NCBI GenBank assembly: GCA_020161135.1
Contig: JAIUOB010000001.1
Span: forward strand, 620,001-684,000
Origin: Gemmatimonadota bacterium
GTDB taxonomy: Bacteria; Gemmatimonadota; Gemmatimonadetes; Gemmatimonadales; Gemmatimonadaceae
Direction: 5' to 3'
Length of the DNA: 64,000 nt
Under the pieces are notes generated by a model. That model was given only the letters and a program-made list of their open reading frames with translations. It had not been told where the DNA came from and ran no database searches. Position 1 is the stretch's first letter. Each line of letters begins with the position of its first letter. A program made the translations under genes and the position numbers. Positions 51,729 to 60,332 of this stretch are shown one piece after another.

Positions 51729-52391
51729 TCAGTCGCGCCCGATCACCACGTGCGTGGCCCGCTCGCCGGCCACCTGCTCGCGCACGGTGTAGCCGAGCGC
51801 CGGCAGGTCGAGCCCCGAGAAGAGCGACTCGCCCTGTCCGAGCAGCACGGGGGTGATGGCGAGGTGCATCTCGTCGATGAAGCCGGCGAGCAGCCCCTGC
51901 CGGATGGTCGACACACCGCCGCCCAGGCGCACGTCGCGACCCGCGGCACTGATGCGCGCCCGCTCGAGCGCCGTCTCGAGGCCGTCGGTGACGAAGTGAA
52001 AGGTCGTGCCGCCGTCCATGACGAGCGGCTCGCGCGCGTGATGCGTGAGCACGTACACATCGCAGTGGTAGGGCGGCACCTCGCCCCACCAGCCGCGCCA
52101 CGAGAGGTCGGGCCAGGGTCCGCGCACGGGGCCGAACATGTGGCGTCCCATGACCCAGGCGCCGACCCCGGCAAAGCCACGCGCCGCGAACTGGTCGTCG
52201 ACGCCGGTCTCGCCTTCGTCCTCACCGCCGCGCGCCTTGTTGAAGTGGAGGCCGCGAAAGGTGCGTGTGGGAATCAGCCAGGGGTGCAGCCGCTCACCAC
52301 CGACGCCCATGGGCGCGGTTTCCGACTGCTCGACGCCGGCGCCGTAGCCGTCGAGCGAGATGGTGAACGATTCGACGCGAAGGCGGGACAT
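51729..52391 (-). CDS. Dihydrofolate-reductase-family protein (RibD C-terminal domain)
   Basis: The 220-residue protein has LRVESFTISLDGYGAG, FGPVRGPWPDLSWRGWWG, PPYHCDVYVLTHHAREPLVMDGGTTFHFV, and VRLGGGVSTIRQGLLAGFIDEMHLAITPVLLGQGE. All are hallmarks of the YwjB/YyaP RibD_C group, which binds NADPH. It is an NADPH-dependent reductase of unknown substrate. It is 55 bp upstream of the GNAT gene start and shares its orientation. Confidence 0.92.
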   Translation of the reverse strand: MSRLRVESFTISLDGYGAGVEQSETAPMGVGGERLHPWLIPTRTFRGLHFNKARGGEDEGETGVDDQFAARGFAGVGAWVMGRHMFGPVRGPWPDLSWRGWWGEVPPYHCDVYVLTHHAREPLVMDGGTTFHFVTDGLETALERARISAAGRDVRLGGGVSTIRQGLLAGFIDEMHLAITPVLLGQGESLFSGLDLPALGYTVREQVAGERATHVVIGRD

Positions 52392-52436
52392 GAGACCTGG
52401 GTTGAGCGAATGGCGCCGCCGTCCGCGACGCCCTGT

Positions 52437-52631
52437 TCAGAGATAGCGTGCGATGGACATTCCCGCTGCGCTGAGTGTGAGCAATGCCGTGGCGATCGTC
52501 GAGCCGAGTGCGCCACGTCGGCGCAGTGAAGCAATCTCGCGCTCGAGGCGTGGACGATCGGCATCCGCGGCCGCGGAGAGGCCCACGGCGAGCTGTCCCG
52601 CACGAGCCTGCGCAGGCCGTCCCACGAGCAT
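52437..52631 (-). CDS. Possible 64-residue membrane-anchored protein
   Basis: The region between the VOC and dihydrofolate-reductase-like genes has a leftward frame from ATG 52631. It encodes a charged helix (DADRPRLEREIASLRRR) and then one TM segment (ALGSTIATALLTLSAAGMSI) at the C-terminus. A longer upstream extension in the same frame overlaps the VOC gene and is Arg/Pro-rich. The helix-plus-TM tail loosely resembles the C-terminus of DUF2721 proteins. It may be a real small gene or a remnant. Confidence 0.35.
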   Translation of the reverse strand: MLVGRPAQARAGQLAVGLSAAADADRPRLEREIASLRRRGALGSTIATALLTLSAAGMSIARYL

Positions 52632-52689
52632 CGCGATGGCGCCCCCTGCATCGGCTGCGGCTGTCTGTCGCTCGAGCGGTGTCAGGTGC

Positions 52690-53214
52690 TCAACGCGGGC
52701 GATCGGGCGGCGGCGCTGGGTCCTGGGCCGCGGTGGTGGCTGGGCGATCGACCGAAGGTTCCGACGACGGCGACGCCGGACGACGGGTAGCCGCCCAGGC
52801 GGTCGCACGCGCCACGTTGCGTGCGCGCACGGACTCCATGGACTCGGCGAAGCGCAGCCGATGGCCGTGCGGGTCGAGCACCGAGAACTCGCGCACGCCC
52901 CACGGCCCATCCACCGGCGCGCTCACGACGGGCGCGCCGCGTGCACGCAGGTCGGCGTGACAGGCGTCGATGTCGTCGGTGAAGATCAGCAGTTCGTGAT
53001 GGGCGCTGCTTCGGGCCAGGCCGGCGTCGGCGGTGAAGAAGATCTGGACATCGCCGCTCGCGACACCGGCATCGTGAGGCGCGTCGCCCCCGTGTGGGGC
53101 GTCGGGCCAGGTCCAGCGCTGCTCGAAGCCGAGCCGCTCGGTGTAGAAACGCACCATGCCCTGCACATCGGCGCAGGGCAGTACGGCGATCGCCGAGGTG
53201 AGGCGATGAGCCAT
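52690..53214 (-). CDS. VOC (glyoxalase/bleomycin resistance) family protein
   Basis: The 174-residue protein has the paired beta-alpha-beta pattern AIAVLPCADVQGMVRFYTERLGFE and HELLIFTDDIDACHADLRARGA, and the closing FSVLDPHGHRLRFAE. The first 120 residues make a complete single VOC unit that dimerises. The 50-residue Ala/Pro/Arg-rich tail is extra and of doubtful order. It is usually an antibiotic-binding or metal-dependent enzyme fold; the function here is unknown. Confidence 0.87.
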   Translation of the reverse strand: MAHRLTSAIAVLPCADVQGMVRFYTERLGFEQRWTWPDAPHGGDAPHDAGVASGDVQIFFTADAGLARSSAHHELLIFTDDIDACHADLRARGAPVVSAPVDGPWGVREFSVLDPHGHRLRFAESMESVRARNVARATAWAATRRPASPSSEPSVDRPATTAAQDPAPPPDRPR

Positions 53215-53319
53215 CGGAATGGGTCGAAAGGAGACGATGCTATGGGTGCAGCCCGGCCACGCGCGTCGCGCGCGCACGACCGGGCGGTCACACCCTGTAC
53301 CTCACATTGGGCCGACCTG

Positions 53320-53356
53320 TCACCGCCGCCCGCGCGCGCAGCGCGGACGGCGGTGA
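53320..53356. terminator. 16-bp-stem hairpin terminator
   Basis: The arms tcaccgccgcccgcgc and gcgcggacggcggtga pair at 15 of 16 positions with a 5-nt loop. It begins 9 bp after the stop of the leftward secreted-protein gene at 53366. There is no T-tract, as is common in high-GC genomes. Confidence 0.7.
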
Positions 53357-53365
53357 CGCATCCCC

Positions 53366-54043
53366 TCACATCGCGACGCGCACGCCGAGGTGATCGCCCG
53401 ACTTGAGGTTGATGAGCTGCGTGGCCAGGTCGAGCCCACCCGCCGGACGCACGAACACGCGAATGGTGTTCTCGCGGCTCACGAGCGACTTCGGCACGCG
53501 CAGCGTCGTCTGCTCGCCGGCGCGCACCTCACCGAGGCGCACCGAGTACGTGCCCTGCTCGGCGTACACCGTCACCGCCTTGTCGCGCGGGTTGTTGACG
53601 GTGAGCGTGGTGCTGGCGAGTTCGTCGGCGTTGAGCTTGACGAGCATGCTGTCGTTGGTGGCGAGGCCACCGCGCGGCGGCACCAGCAGGCCCACGCGAC
53701 GCGCGCCGCGGAGCGCGAGCGACTGCGTGACGAGATCGCGATCCTCGCCATCGGCGCGGGCGACGACCTGCAGCGTGGTGCCGCTGGCCGCCCACGCGGG
53801 AATGGCGAGCGACGAGACCGCGCCGGCGGGCACGACGCCGAGTCGGCGATCGACGCCATTCACGCGGGCGTACACGGTGACGGCCGCCGCGCGATCGTTC
53901 TGCACCGCGAGGACGTTCGTGGTGTCGGCGGTGATGCGCGTGGCGGGCAGGCGCACGGGCGGCTGCGTCTGTGCGGAGGCGAGCGACGCCGTGGTGAGGG
54001 TCGCCGTGGCGGCGAGCCCGAGAAGCAGCGAGGTGTGACGCAT
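53366..54043 (-). CDS. Secreted protein of unknown function with two repeated beta-domains
   Basis: ATG 54043 is preceded by gggag at proper spacing. The 225-residue protein has a Sec signal (LLLGLAATATLTTASLASAQT). Two halves each contain a strand-rich segment: VLAVQNDRAAAVTVYARVNGVDRRLG (about 45-70) and LTVNNPRDKAVTVYAEQGTYSVRLG (about 145-170). VPAGAVSSLAIP and VRAGEQTTLRVP follow at the matching positions. The halves are thus an internal duplication of about 100 residues. I know no name for it. Confidence 0.75.
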   Translation of the reverse strand: MRHTSLLLGLAATATLTTASLASAQTQPPVRLPATRITADTTNVLAVQNDRAAAVTVYARVNGVDRRLGVVPAGAVSSLAIPAWAASGTTLQVVARADGEDRDLVTQSLALRGARRVGLLVPPRGGLATNDSMLVKLNADELASTTLTVNNPRDKAVTVYAEQGTYSVRLGEVRAGEQTTLRVPKSLVSRENTIRVFVRPAGGLDLATQLINLKSGDHLGVRVAM

Positions 54044-54445
54044 CGTGAAGTCTCCCGAAGAGGGTGCAATGCGGCGACACGATGACACGATGACACGATG
54101 CGCGTGGCTTCGGACGACCGCATGTGAATGGTGGTGAACCCGGCGGCGCGAACCATCGGGCGAATGCCATCGGGAGCGCGTTGCTTTCCCCGACGACGGT
54201 GTGGGCAGAGTCCCGCGTGCCGGCGCGCTGACACCGTCACCGCCGGCGGCCGCGCTCGCCTTCCGGAGAAGCCGATGCGAAACTGCGAATGGCCGCTGCC
54301 CCACTACATGATAGTGCGTCGACGACGGGTAGTTCCCGACACATCAGGGAGCGGAGGTCGTCGTTCGCGCGGACGGCAGTAAACGGCGCCGCGCGCGTCG
54401 GCATCCCTTCCTGGAAGCCCCATTCCACCTCCTCTTGTCACGGCC
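54044..54445. other. 402-bp divergent spacer
   Basis: It lies between the secreted-protein gene and the class-C hydrolase gene. Three perfect tandem copies of gacacgat (54076-54099) are near its left end. AT-richer DNA near 54300-54345 could be the promoter of the rightward gene. No coding frame has credible composition. Confidence 0.5.
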
Positions 54446-55978
54446 ATGCGCGCCATGTCCCGACCGGTTCCCTTCCTCCTGCTTTCGGCGGCCGTTTCGA
54501 CGCTGACCGTTGCCGCGCCGGCGTCGGCGCAGTCGCGTGGTCCTGACGGGTGCCGTACCGACGCGCCAGATGCGGCGACCCGCATCGCCCGCATCACGGC
54601 CCGCCTGTATCCGTCGGTGCTGCTCACCCGCGATACGACGTCGCGGTCGCTCGAGGCGCGGATGCGGGCGCTCAAGGTGCCCGGCGTGTCCATCGCGGTG
54701 ATCGACGGCGATCGCGTGGCGTGGAGCCGAGGCTTCGGCGTGCGCGACACCAGCACACGGGCACCGGTCACGACGGCAACGCGTTTCCAGGCCGCGTCAC
54801 TCTCCAAGCCCATCGCCGCGCTCGGCGTGCTGCGGCTCGTGCAGCAGGGGCGGCTTGGCCTCGACGACGATGTGCGCACGCGGCTTCGCACGTGGCAGAT
54901 GCCGGCGTCGCCGTTCCTCGACAGCGGACGCGTGACGCCGCGGCTCCTGCTCACGCATCGTGCCGGCATCGCGGTGAGTGGGTTCGCGGGATATGCGCAG
55001 ACGGACGCGGTGCCCACGCTGCGACAGGTACTCGACGGCGCCGCGCCCGCCAACCATCCGGCGCTCAGGGTGGTGCGCACGCCCGGACAGGTGAACGCGT
55101 ACTCGGGCGGCGGCTACACCGTCATGGAGCAGGTCATGGAAGACGTGTCGGGCGCGCGATTCGTCGACCTGTTGCAGCGCGAGGTGCTCACACCGCTGGG
55201 GATGCTGCGCAGTACGTACGCCACGCTCTCGCCGTCGGAACGCGACGACATCGCGCGTGGGCATCTCGCGAGCGGTGCGCAGGTACCGGGCGCGTGGCGC
55301 ACGCACCCCGAGCATGCGGCGGCCAGCCTGTGGACGACGTCGTGCGACTACGCCAACGCCGTGCTCGCGATGCAGCGCGCCGCGCGTGGCGCGACCTCGC
55401 CCCTCCCCGCAGCGCTCGTGCGCGAGATGATGACGCTGCAGGCGCCGACGCAGGGCATTGGCGTGGGACTCAAGGGTGCGCCGGTGCCCTTCCGCTTCAG
55501 CCACACCGGCTCGAACGTGGGCTACAAGGCCATCATGCTGGGCTACCTCGACCAGCCGCGTGGCGCGGTGGTGCTCACCAATGGCGATGGTGGCGCTGAG
55601 CTGATGAACGAGCTGGTGCGCGCCATTGCCGAGGAGTACGGCTGGAACGACATGCGCCCGGTGGTCCGCACGGCGCTGGTCGTGGACTCGCTGCGGCTGA
55701 GCGCCGCCGCCGGGCGCTACACGCGTGACGACGGACGCGGCGTCTACGAGCTCACCTGGCGTGATGGCGCTCTCTTCGGTGCGCCCGCGGGTCGTGCGCC
55801 GCAGCGCATGTATGCGATGCAGGACAGCGCGGGGACGCTCACGATGGGGTTCCTGTTCGACGGCGAGCTGCAGGTCGTGCTGCGCCGTGATGCGCGGGGC
55901 GCCGTGACGGGGCTGCAGTGGGGGAGCGCGACGGACTTCGCGGTGGCGACGAAGGCGGCGGGCCCGGGCGCGTTGTAA
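54446..55978 (+). CDS. Exported serine hydrolase (beta-lactamase class C-like)
   Basis: The 510-residue protein has a signal peptide (LLLSAAVSTLTVAAPASAQS), the SxxK motif SLSK at 118-121, YSGGGYTVMEQ in the Y-x-N position (Y-S-G, frequent in the esterase-like branch), and FSHTGSNVGYKA as third-motif region. A C-terminal beta-rich part (about 400-500, GRYTRDDGRGVYELTWRDG) is the DUF3471-like lipocalin domain common in these proteins. It is probably a cell-envelope esterase or peptidase; the substrate is unknown. Confidence 0.9.
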   Translation: MRAMSRPVPFLLLSAAVSTLTVAAPASAQSRGPDGCRTDAPDAATRIARITARLYPSVLLTRDTTSRSLEARMRALKVPGVSIAVIDGDRVAWSRGFGVRDTSTRAPVTTATRFQAASLSKPIAALGVLRLVQQGRLGLDDDVRTRLRTWQMPASPFLDSGRVTPRLLLTHRAGIAVSGFAGYAQTDAVPTLRQVLDGAAPANHPALRVVRTPGQVNAYSGGGYTVMEQVMEDVSGARFVDLLQREVLTPLGMLRSTYATLSPSERDDIARGHLASGAQVPGAWRTHPEHAAASLWTTSCDYANAVLAMQRAARGATSPLPAALVREMMTLQAPTQGIGVGLKGAPVPFRFSHTGSNVGYKAIMLGYLDQPRGAVVLTNGDGGAELMNELVRAIAEEYGWNDMRPVVRTALVVDSLRLSAAAGRYTRDDGRGVYELTWRDGALFGAPAGRAPQRMYAMQDSAGTLTMGFLFDGELQVVLRRDARGAVTGLQWGSATDFAVATKAAGPGAL

Positions 55979-56033
55979 CGTCCGCGTGGGGCCCGGCATT
56001 GCGGTCGTGGTGCCCCCTGACCCCACGCCTCCC

Positions 56034-56588
56034 ATGTCCGTGCCGCACGCCGCCCGGTCCATCGACACCGCCGATCCGCTGGTCGCCCGCGTGACCGCCG
56101 GAGATGGCGAGGCGCTGGGCGTGCTGTACGACCGGTATGCAGCGCGCCTGTTGCGCGTGGCGTGGCGCTTGGTGGGCACCCGTGAGGACGCCGAGGATGT
56201 GCTGCACGACCTGTTCGTGGGGCTGCCCGAGGCGTTGCGTCGCTACCACGACCGCGGACGACTGGAGGGGTGGCTCGTGCAGTGCACGGCACGCGTCGCC
56301 CTCATGCGGCTGCGCGCGCGGCGGCGACGTCCCGAACGGGCACTGACAGACGCCGACGACGGCATCGCCGCGTCGCGTCCCGACCTGGCCCCGGAGCTGC
56401 GCGAGCTCGAAGCGCGCATCGCCCGGCTGCCCGACCCGCTGCGTGCGGTGTTCGTGCTGCGCCAGATCGAAGGGTGCACCCACGACGAGATCGCCGCGAC
56501 GCTGGGCATCTCGGTCGGGAACTCACGCGTGCGACTCTCGCGCGCCTTCGCGGCGCTTGGCGTGACCGACTCCGGCCTGGAGCCCTGA
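56034..56588 (+). CDS. ECF-type RNA polymerase sigma factor
   Basis: ATG 56034 starts the 184-residue product. Region 2 has ALGVLYDRYAARLLRVAWRLVG and DAEDVLHDLFVGLPEALRRYHDRGRLEGWL. Region 4 has LRAVFVLRQIEGCTHDEIAATLGISVGNSRVRLSRAFAAL. The stop TGA overlaps the start ATG of the next gene (TGATG), so the two are co-translated. That next gene does not encode a ZAS-type anti-sigma factor, but it has a cytoplasmic N-terminus and one TM and is the evident candidate regulator. Confidence 0.93.
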   Translation: MSVPHAARSIDTADPLVARVTAGDGEALGVLYDRYAARLLRVAWRLVGTREDAEDVLHDLFVGLPEALRRYHDRGRLEGWLVQCTARVALMRLRARRRRPERALTDADDGIAASRPDLAPELRELEARIARLPDPLRAVFVLRQIEGCTHDEIAATLGISVGNSRVRLSRAFAALGVTDSGLEP

Positions 56589-58747
56589 TGACTTCGCAGC
56601 CTGACCTTCCGCACGATGACGAGTTCGCGCGGCGCACCGCGGCGCTGTCGGCCGTGACGGTGACACCCTCGAGCGCGCTGCGCGCGCGCATCCTGTCGTC
56701 GCGCGACCGTGGCGTGCGCGTGCACCCGGCGGTGCTGCTCGACACCGACCCGCATGCCGACGACACGTTCGCGCAGGACGCGCCAGCGACGGTGCGCCCC
56801 GCGCCGGACACACCGTTCGTGACCGTGGCGCCCCGTCGCTGGGCGCGCGTCGTGGCGCTGGCGGCCAGCGTGGCCGCCGTGGCCGCGCTGGGAGTGCTCA
56901 TGCGTCCGCGCCCGGTCGAGGCGGGGATGATCGGTGGGCAGCTCACGCTGTCGCCGGCCATGCCGCGTGCCGGCGAGCCGGTGACGGTGCGCTACGCGGC
57001 CGGCGCGACGCTGGGGCGCCCCGCGGTGCTGCGCCTCAGGGCGCGGGTGCGCACCGCACAGGACGACAGCTACGAGAGCGGCGTGCCGGTCATCACGCTG
57101 GGCGCGCTGCGACGTGGCCAGGGGAACGAGTACACGGGGACCGTGACGCTGGCGGACTCGTTCGTGTATGCGGCGCTCGCCGTCGAAGACACCGCGGCCG
57201 CCGCAGTGGACGATTTCGGCGGACGCGCGTGGGAGTTGCTGCGTGCCGGTACCGATGGACAGCCGACACTCGCCGCACTCGACCAGCGCGCGCACGACAT
57301 GATGGGGCGGAGTTGGGAGGAGGGGCTGGCCACGGTGCGACGCATGGTCGCGCTGTATCCTGACTCCATCGCGGTGTGGAGCTGGCTGCAGTCGTTCGAG
57401 GGGTGGATGAGTCTCACCACCGACTCGACGCGCGCGGTGCACGCCGCGCAGGCGGCCCGGTTTGCCGCTCGGCTCGATGCGCGTGCGAGCGCGGGCGCGG
57501 CTGCGGGCGCGGTCGTCGCTCCGGCGGAGTTGGGCCGGCTGTACTGGTACTCGCGCCAGATCGACGCCGCGACGCGCGATCGCTGGCGCACGCGCCTGCT
57601 GCGCGACGCTCCCGCCGACGGCTTCGCCGTGCAGGAGCGGCTCTACCTCGCCACCGCGCGCCTGCCGCAGGGCGACACGGCCGCCGTGTTCGCCACGCTG
57701 GATTCGCTGTGGCAGGTGGCGCCGCGTGACCGACGTCTGCAGGTGGCCGGTACGGCGCTCGAGGTGATGCCGCGCAGTGGAGGCGAGACGGCAATGCCGC
57801 GCACGTGGATCGCGCGCGCCCTCAGCGTCGACTCGTCGCCGGGGCACCAGCGCAGTCTCGCGACCCGTCTCCGCCGAGCCGAATCGCACCGTGCGGATGG
57901 CACCGCGTGGCTGCGCCGCCTGACCACCACCGGCACGAATGCGACGACACTTCCGCGCCTCCTGGGCGAGGATCAGGGCGAGCACGCCGCGCGCATTGCC
58001 CGGTCGCAGCGCGCGAGCCTCATCGCGCTGGGGCGCGCGCTGCTGGCCGACGGTGCAGCACGCGCGGCCGCCGACACCTTCCGCGTGGCCACGCAGGCCG
58101 GGTGGGAGCCGACCGCGTTCGAGGCGTACGCCGATGCGGCGTTCGCCACCGGCGACACGGCCACCGCGGTGCGCATGCTGGCCCTGGTGCGCACCGACCC
58201 GTCGCTCAGCGCGACGCGACGCCAGGCGCTCGATGCGCGCGTGCCGGCCGCATGGCAGCCCGCGTACGCCACGGCGCAAGCGAACGCGCCGGCCGAGCTG
58301 TCGCGCCGCGTGCTGGCCGACGCGCGTCGACGGCGCGTGGAGGATGCGTCAGTGCGCGACGCGCAGGGGCGCGATATCACGCTCTCTGCGCTCCGCGGCG
58401 AGCAGGGGCTCGTGGTTGCGTTCTGGAGTCGCGAGTGTGGCCCGGCCGTGGAGGCGTTGCCGGACATACTCGCCCTGGCCGACGCACTCGGTGCGCGCGG
58501 TGTGCCGCTGGTGCTCGTGGCCGAGCAGTCGGCACCGGACGCCGCGATGGACTCGCTGCTGCAGCGCGCCAAGGTGTCCCGCCCGATGTACTACGACGCC
58601 GGCGGGCGGCTGGGCAAGGCGTTCAACAACTGGGGCACGCCGCAGCTTTTCGTCCTCGACGGCGACGGGCGGGTGGCGTTCGCGGGGTCGAGCGACCTGG
58701 CCCTCACACGCCTGCGTGCCGAGGCGCTGCTGGCGACGCGCCCGTGA
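56588..58747 (+). CDS. 719-residue single-TM protein with C-terminal thioredoxin-like domain, coupled to the ECF sigma factor
   Basis: The N-terminal 80 residues are cytoplasmic-type and charged, one TM lies at about 84-104 (VVALAASVAAVAALGVLM), and a large periplasmic part with alpha-helical TPR-like regions (about 230-570) follows. The last 110 residues are TlpA/redoxin-like: VVAFWSRECGPAVEALPDI, GKAFNNWGTPQLFVLDGDG. Cys 617 is the only cysteine in the whole protein; the second Cys of CxxC is replaced by Ala (CGPA). It may be an anti-sigma or redox sensor for the ECF factor. It lacks the zinc HxxxCxxC motif. Confidence 0.8.
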   Translation: MTSQPDLPHDDEFARRTAALSAVTVTPSSALRARILSSRDRGVRVHPAVLLDTDPHADDTFAQDAPATVRPAPDTPFVTVAPRRWARVVALAASVAAVAALGVLMRPRPVEAGMIGGQLTLSPAMPRAGEPVTVRYAAGATLGRPAVLRLRARVRTAQDDSYESGVPVITLGALRRGQGNEYTGTVTLADSFVYAALAVEDTAAAAVDDFGGRAWELLRAGTDGQPTLAALDQRAHDMMGRSWEEGLATVRRMVALYPDSIAVWSWLQSFEGWMSLTTDSTRAVHAAQAARFAARLDARASAGAAAGAVVAPAELGRLYWYSRQIDAATRDRWRTRLLRDAPADGFAVQERLYLATARLPQGDTAAVFATLDSLWQVAPRDRRLQVAGTALEVMPRSGGETAMPRTWIARALSVDSSPGHQRSLATRLRRAESHRADGTAWLRRLTTTGTNATTLPRLLGEDQGEHAARIARSQRASLIALGRALLADGAARAAADTFRVATQAGWEPTAFEAYADAAFATGDTATAVRMLALVRTDPSLSATRRQALDARVPAAWQPAYATAQANAPAELSRRVLADARRRRVEDASVRDAQGRDITLSALRGEQGLVVAFWSRECGPAVEALPDILALADALGARGVPLVLVAEQSAPDAAMDSLLQRAKVSRPMYYDAGGRLGKAFNNWGTPQLFVLDGDGRVAFAGSSDLALTRLRAEALLATRP

Positions 58748-58756
58748 GCCCCGCGT

Positions 58757-58788
58757 CCTCGCGCGACCGCTACTGCTGTCGCGCGAGG
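58757..58788. terminator. 10-bp-stem hairpin between convergent genes
   Basis: The arms cctcgcgcga and tcgcgcgagg pair perfectly across a 12-nt loop. It lies in the 22-bp gap between the two convergent genes and overlaps the final codons of the leftward S41 gene. It can serve both transcripts. Confidence 0.6.
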
Positions 58789-60248
58789 GCGATGGCGCGC
58801 GCGAGCGCCGGGTCGTTGCCGTCCAGCAGGTCGGCCACGCGTGTCATGAGCGGCACCTCGGGCACGATACCGCGTCCGCCCGGCACCGGACGCACGGCGT
58901 TCCAGTAGCCATACATGTTCACCTTCACGCGCACGCCCGAGTGCGGGAGCCGGATCTCGGCGTTGAGGCCGGAGGAGTTGCCTTCGTAGGTGCCGGCGGT
59001 CTCTTCGCCGACGAACACGGCGCGCTTGTGACTGCGCAGTTGGGCCGCCACATCGGCGGTGGTGGAGAAGCTGCCCCCGTCGATGAGCACGACGAGCGTG
59101 CCGGTGAACGGCTCGGACGCCGGCTGCTGCTCGGCCACGCCGCGGTGCAGGCTCGGGAGCACGTCGAAGCCTCCGCGCGGCGAGGGGGTCGTGCCGGCGC
59201 GCGTGCTTTCGAACGTCGACGGCTTCCACGTGGCAAACGACGGGGCGACGGTCGTGAGGTTGATGTAGTCGAAGTACCGGAACGGCGCGCGCAGGAACTG
59301 TCCGACGAGGTGGGCCCCGTACTCGTCGACGCCGCCGCCGTTGCCGCGCAGGTCGAGCACGAGGCCGCGCACGCCCCGCGAACGCACCAGCGCCATGGCG
59401 CTGTCCACCTCCTGTGTCCACCGCGGCCCATCGAAGGCGCGAATGCGGAGGCGCGCCACATCGGGCGCGACCTGATCGAGTCCGACGAGGCGCGTCGTGC
59501 TGTCGACACGCGCGAGCGTGGCGCGCACCGGCGCGTTGACCGGATTGGCCTGGGCCGCGCGCTCGGCGGCGGTGACGCCGGCGAGTGTCACCGCGTGCGT
59601 ACGCCCGCGCCGGTCGCGCAGCTCCAAGGCGAACAGGCTGTCCGGCGCGATATGCAGCCAGTACAACTGCAGGAGCGTGCGGGCGAGGCGCATGCGGCGT
59701 CCGGTTTCGATGAAGCCATCGCCCGCGACGAGCGGCAGCAGCGCCGCCACGAGGTCGCGCGCGCTGCGTCCATTGAGCGACGTGACCACCATACCCGGCC
59801 GCACCAGCGTGTCCGCCCGCGTCTCGTTCACAACGACCACCAGGTCGTCGCCCTCGAGGCTCAGACGCAGCGGCAGCAACCGCCCCGCAGCGAGCTGCGC
59901 CGCCGTGCCTGCATCGTATTCGAGTCGCAGGTGCCCGTCGCGCAGCTCGGCCACGAGCTGGGCCAGGCGGCTGCGGAACGCCCGCATGTCGATGTCACCC
60001 GCGATGCGCGCCTTGTGCGTGGCGAGTCGCGCGTCGACCTGCGCCCGCGGGGCGAAGCGCGCATAGCCGCCATGCGCCTCCTGCAGCGCGCGGATGAGCA
60101 CGTCGATGTCCTCGCGCGCGGCGTCGGCCGAGAGCACCGCCGGCGGGGGCGGGGGCGACGGAGGTGTCGTCGACGTCTGCGCGCGGACGACCAGCGGCAG
60201 GAGTGCGATGAGCAGGCCAACGTGTGGGACGCGGTGCAGCAGGCGCAT
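58770..60248 (-). CDS. Exported S41-family peptidase
   Basis: The 492-residue protein has a signal peptide (VGLLIALLPLVVRAQT), then a Pro-rich linker and an N-terminal helical domain. A PDZ-like part (VRPGMVVTSLNGRSARDLVAALL) follows, then the protease core VRGLVLDLRGNGGGVDEYGAHLVGQFL and LVVLIDGGSFSTTADVAAQL, with Ser in GSFSTTAD as nucleophile. GEETAGTYEGNSS is the following motif. It resembles the tricorn-like S41 branch. It converges with the 719-residue gene and lies 84 bp after the NAGPA-type gene's start side. Confidence 0.9.
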   Translation of the reverse strand: MRLLHRVPHVGLLIALLPLVVRAQTSTTPPSPPPPPAVLSADAAREDIDVLIRALQEAHGGYARFAPRAQVDARLATHKARIAGDIDMRAFRSRLAQLVAELRDGHLRLEYDAGTAAQLAAGRLLPLRLSLEGDDLVVVVNETRADTLVRPGMVVTSLNGRSARDLVAALLPLVAGDGFIETGRRMRLARTLLQLYWLHIAPDSLFALELRDRRGRTHAVTLAGVTAAERAAQANPVNAPVRATLARVDSTTRLVGLDQVAPDVARLRIRAFDGPRWTQEVDSAMALVRSRGVRGLVLDLRGNGGGVDEYGAHLVGQFLRAPFRYFDYINLTTVAPSFATWKPSTFESTRAGTTPSPRGGFDVLPSLHRGVAEQQPASEPFTGTLVVLIDGGSFSTTADVAAQLRSHKRAVFVGEETAGTYEGNSSGLNAEIRLPHSGVRVKVNMYGYWNAVRPVPGGRGIVPEVPLMTRVADLLDGNDPALARAIALARQQ

Positions 60249-60332
60249 GACGAGGTGAGGTGCGGTGGGGGTGTACTGTTCCGACCTCCGAACCGTCCCG
60301 AGGGTTTTGACGCGCGCCCGGCGCGCCGTTGC

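Noticed and set aside
52437..52910. 157-codon leftward gene overlapping the VOC gene
   Set aside because: The N-terminal two-thirds lies out of frame within the VOC gene and is Arg/Pro-rich; only the last 64 codons are retained as a possible small gene.
54446..55978. Clinical-type AmpC beta-lactamase
   Set aside because: The Y-S-G motif, long C-terminal extension and lipocalin-like domain fit esterase-like class C relatives, not resistance enzymes.
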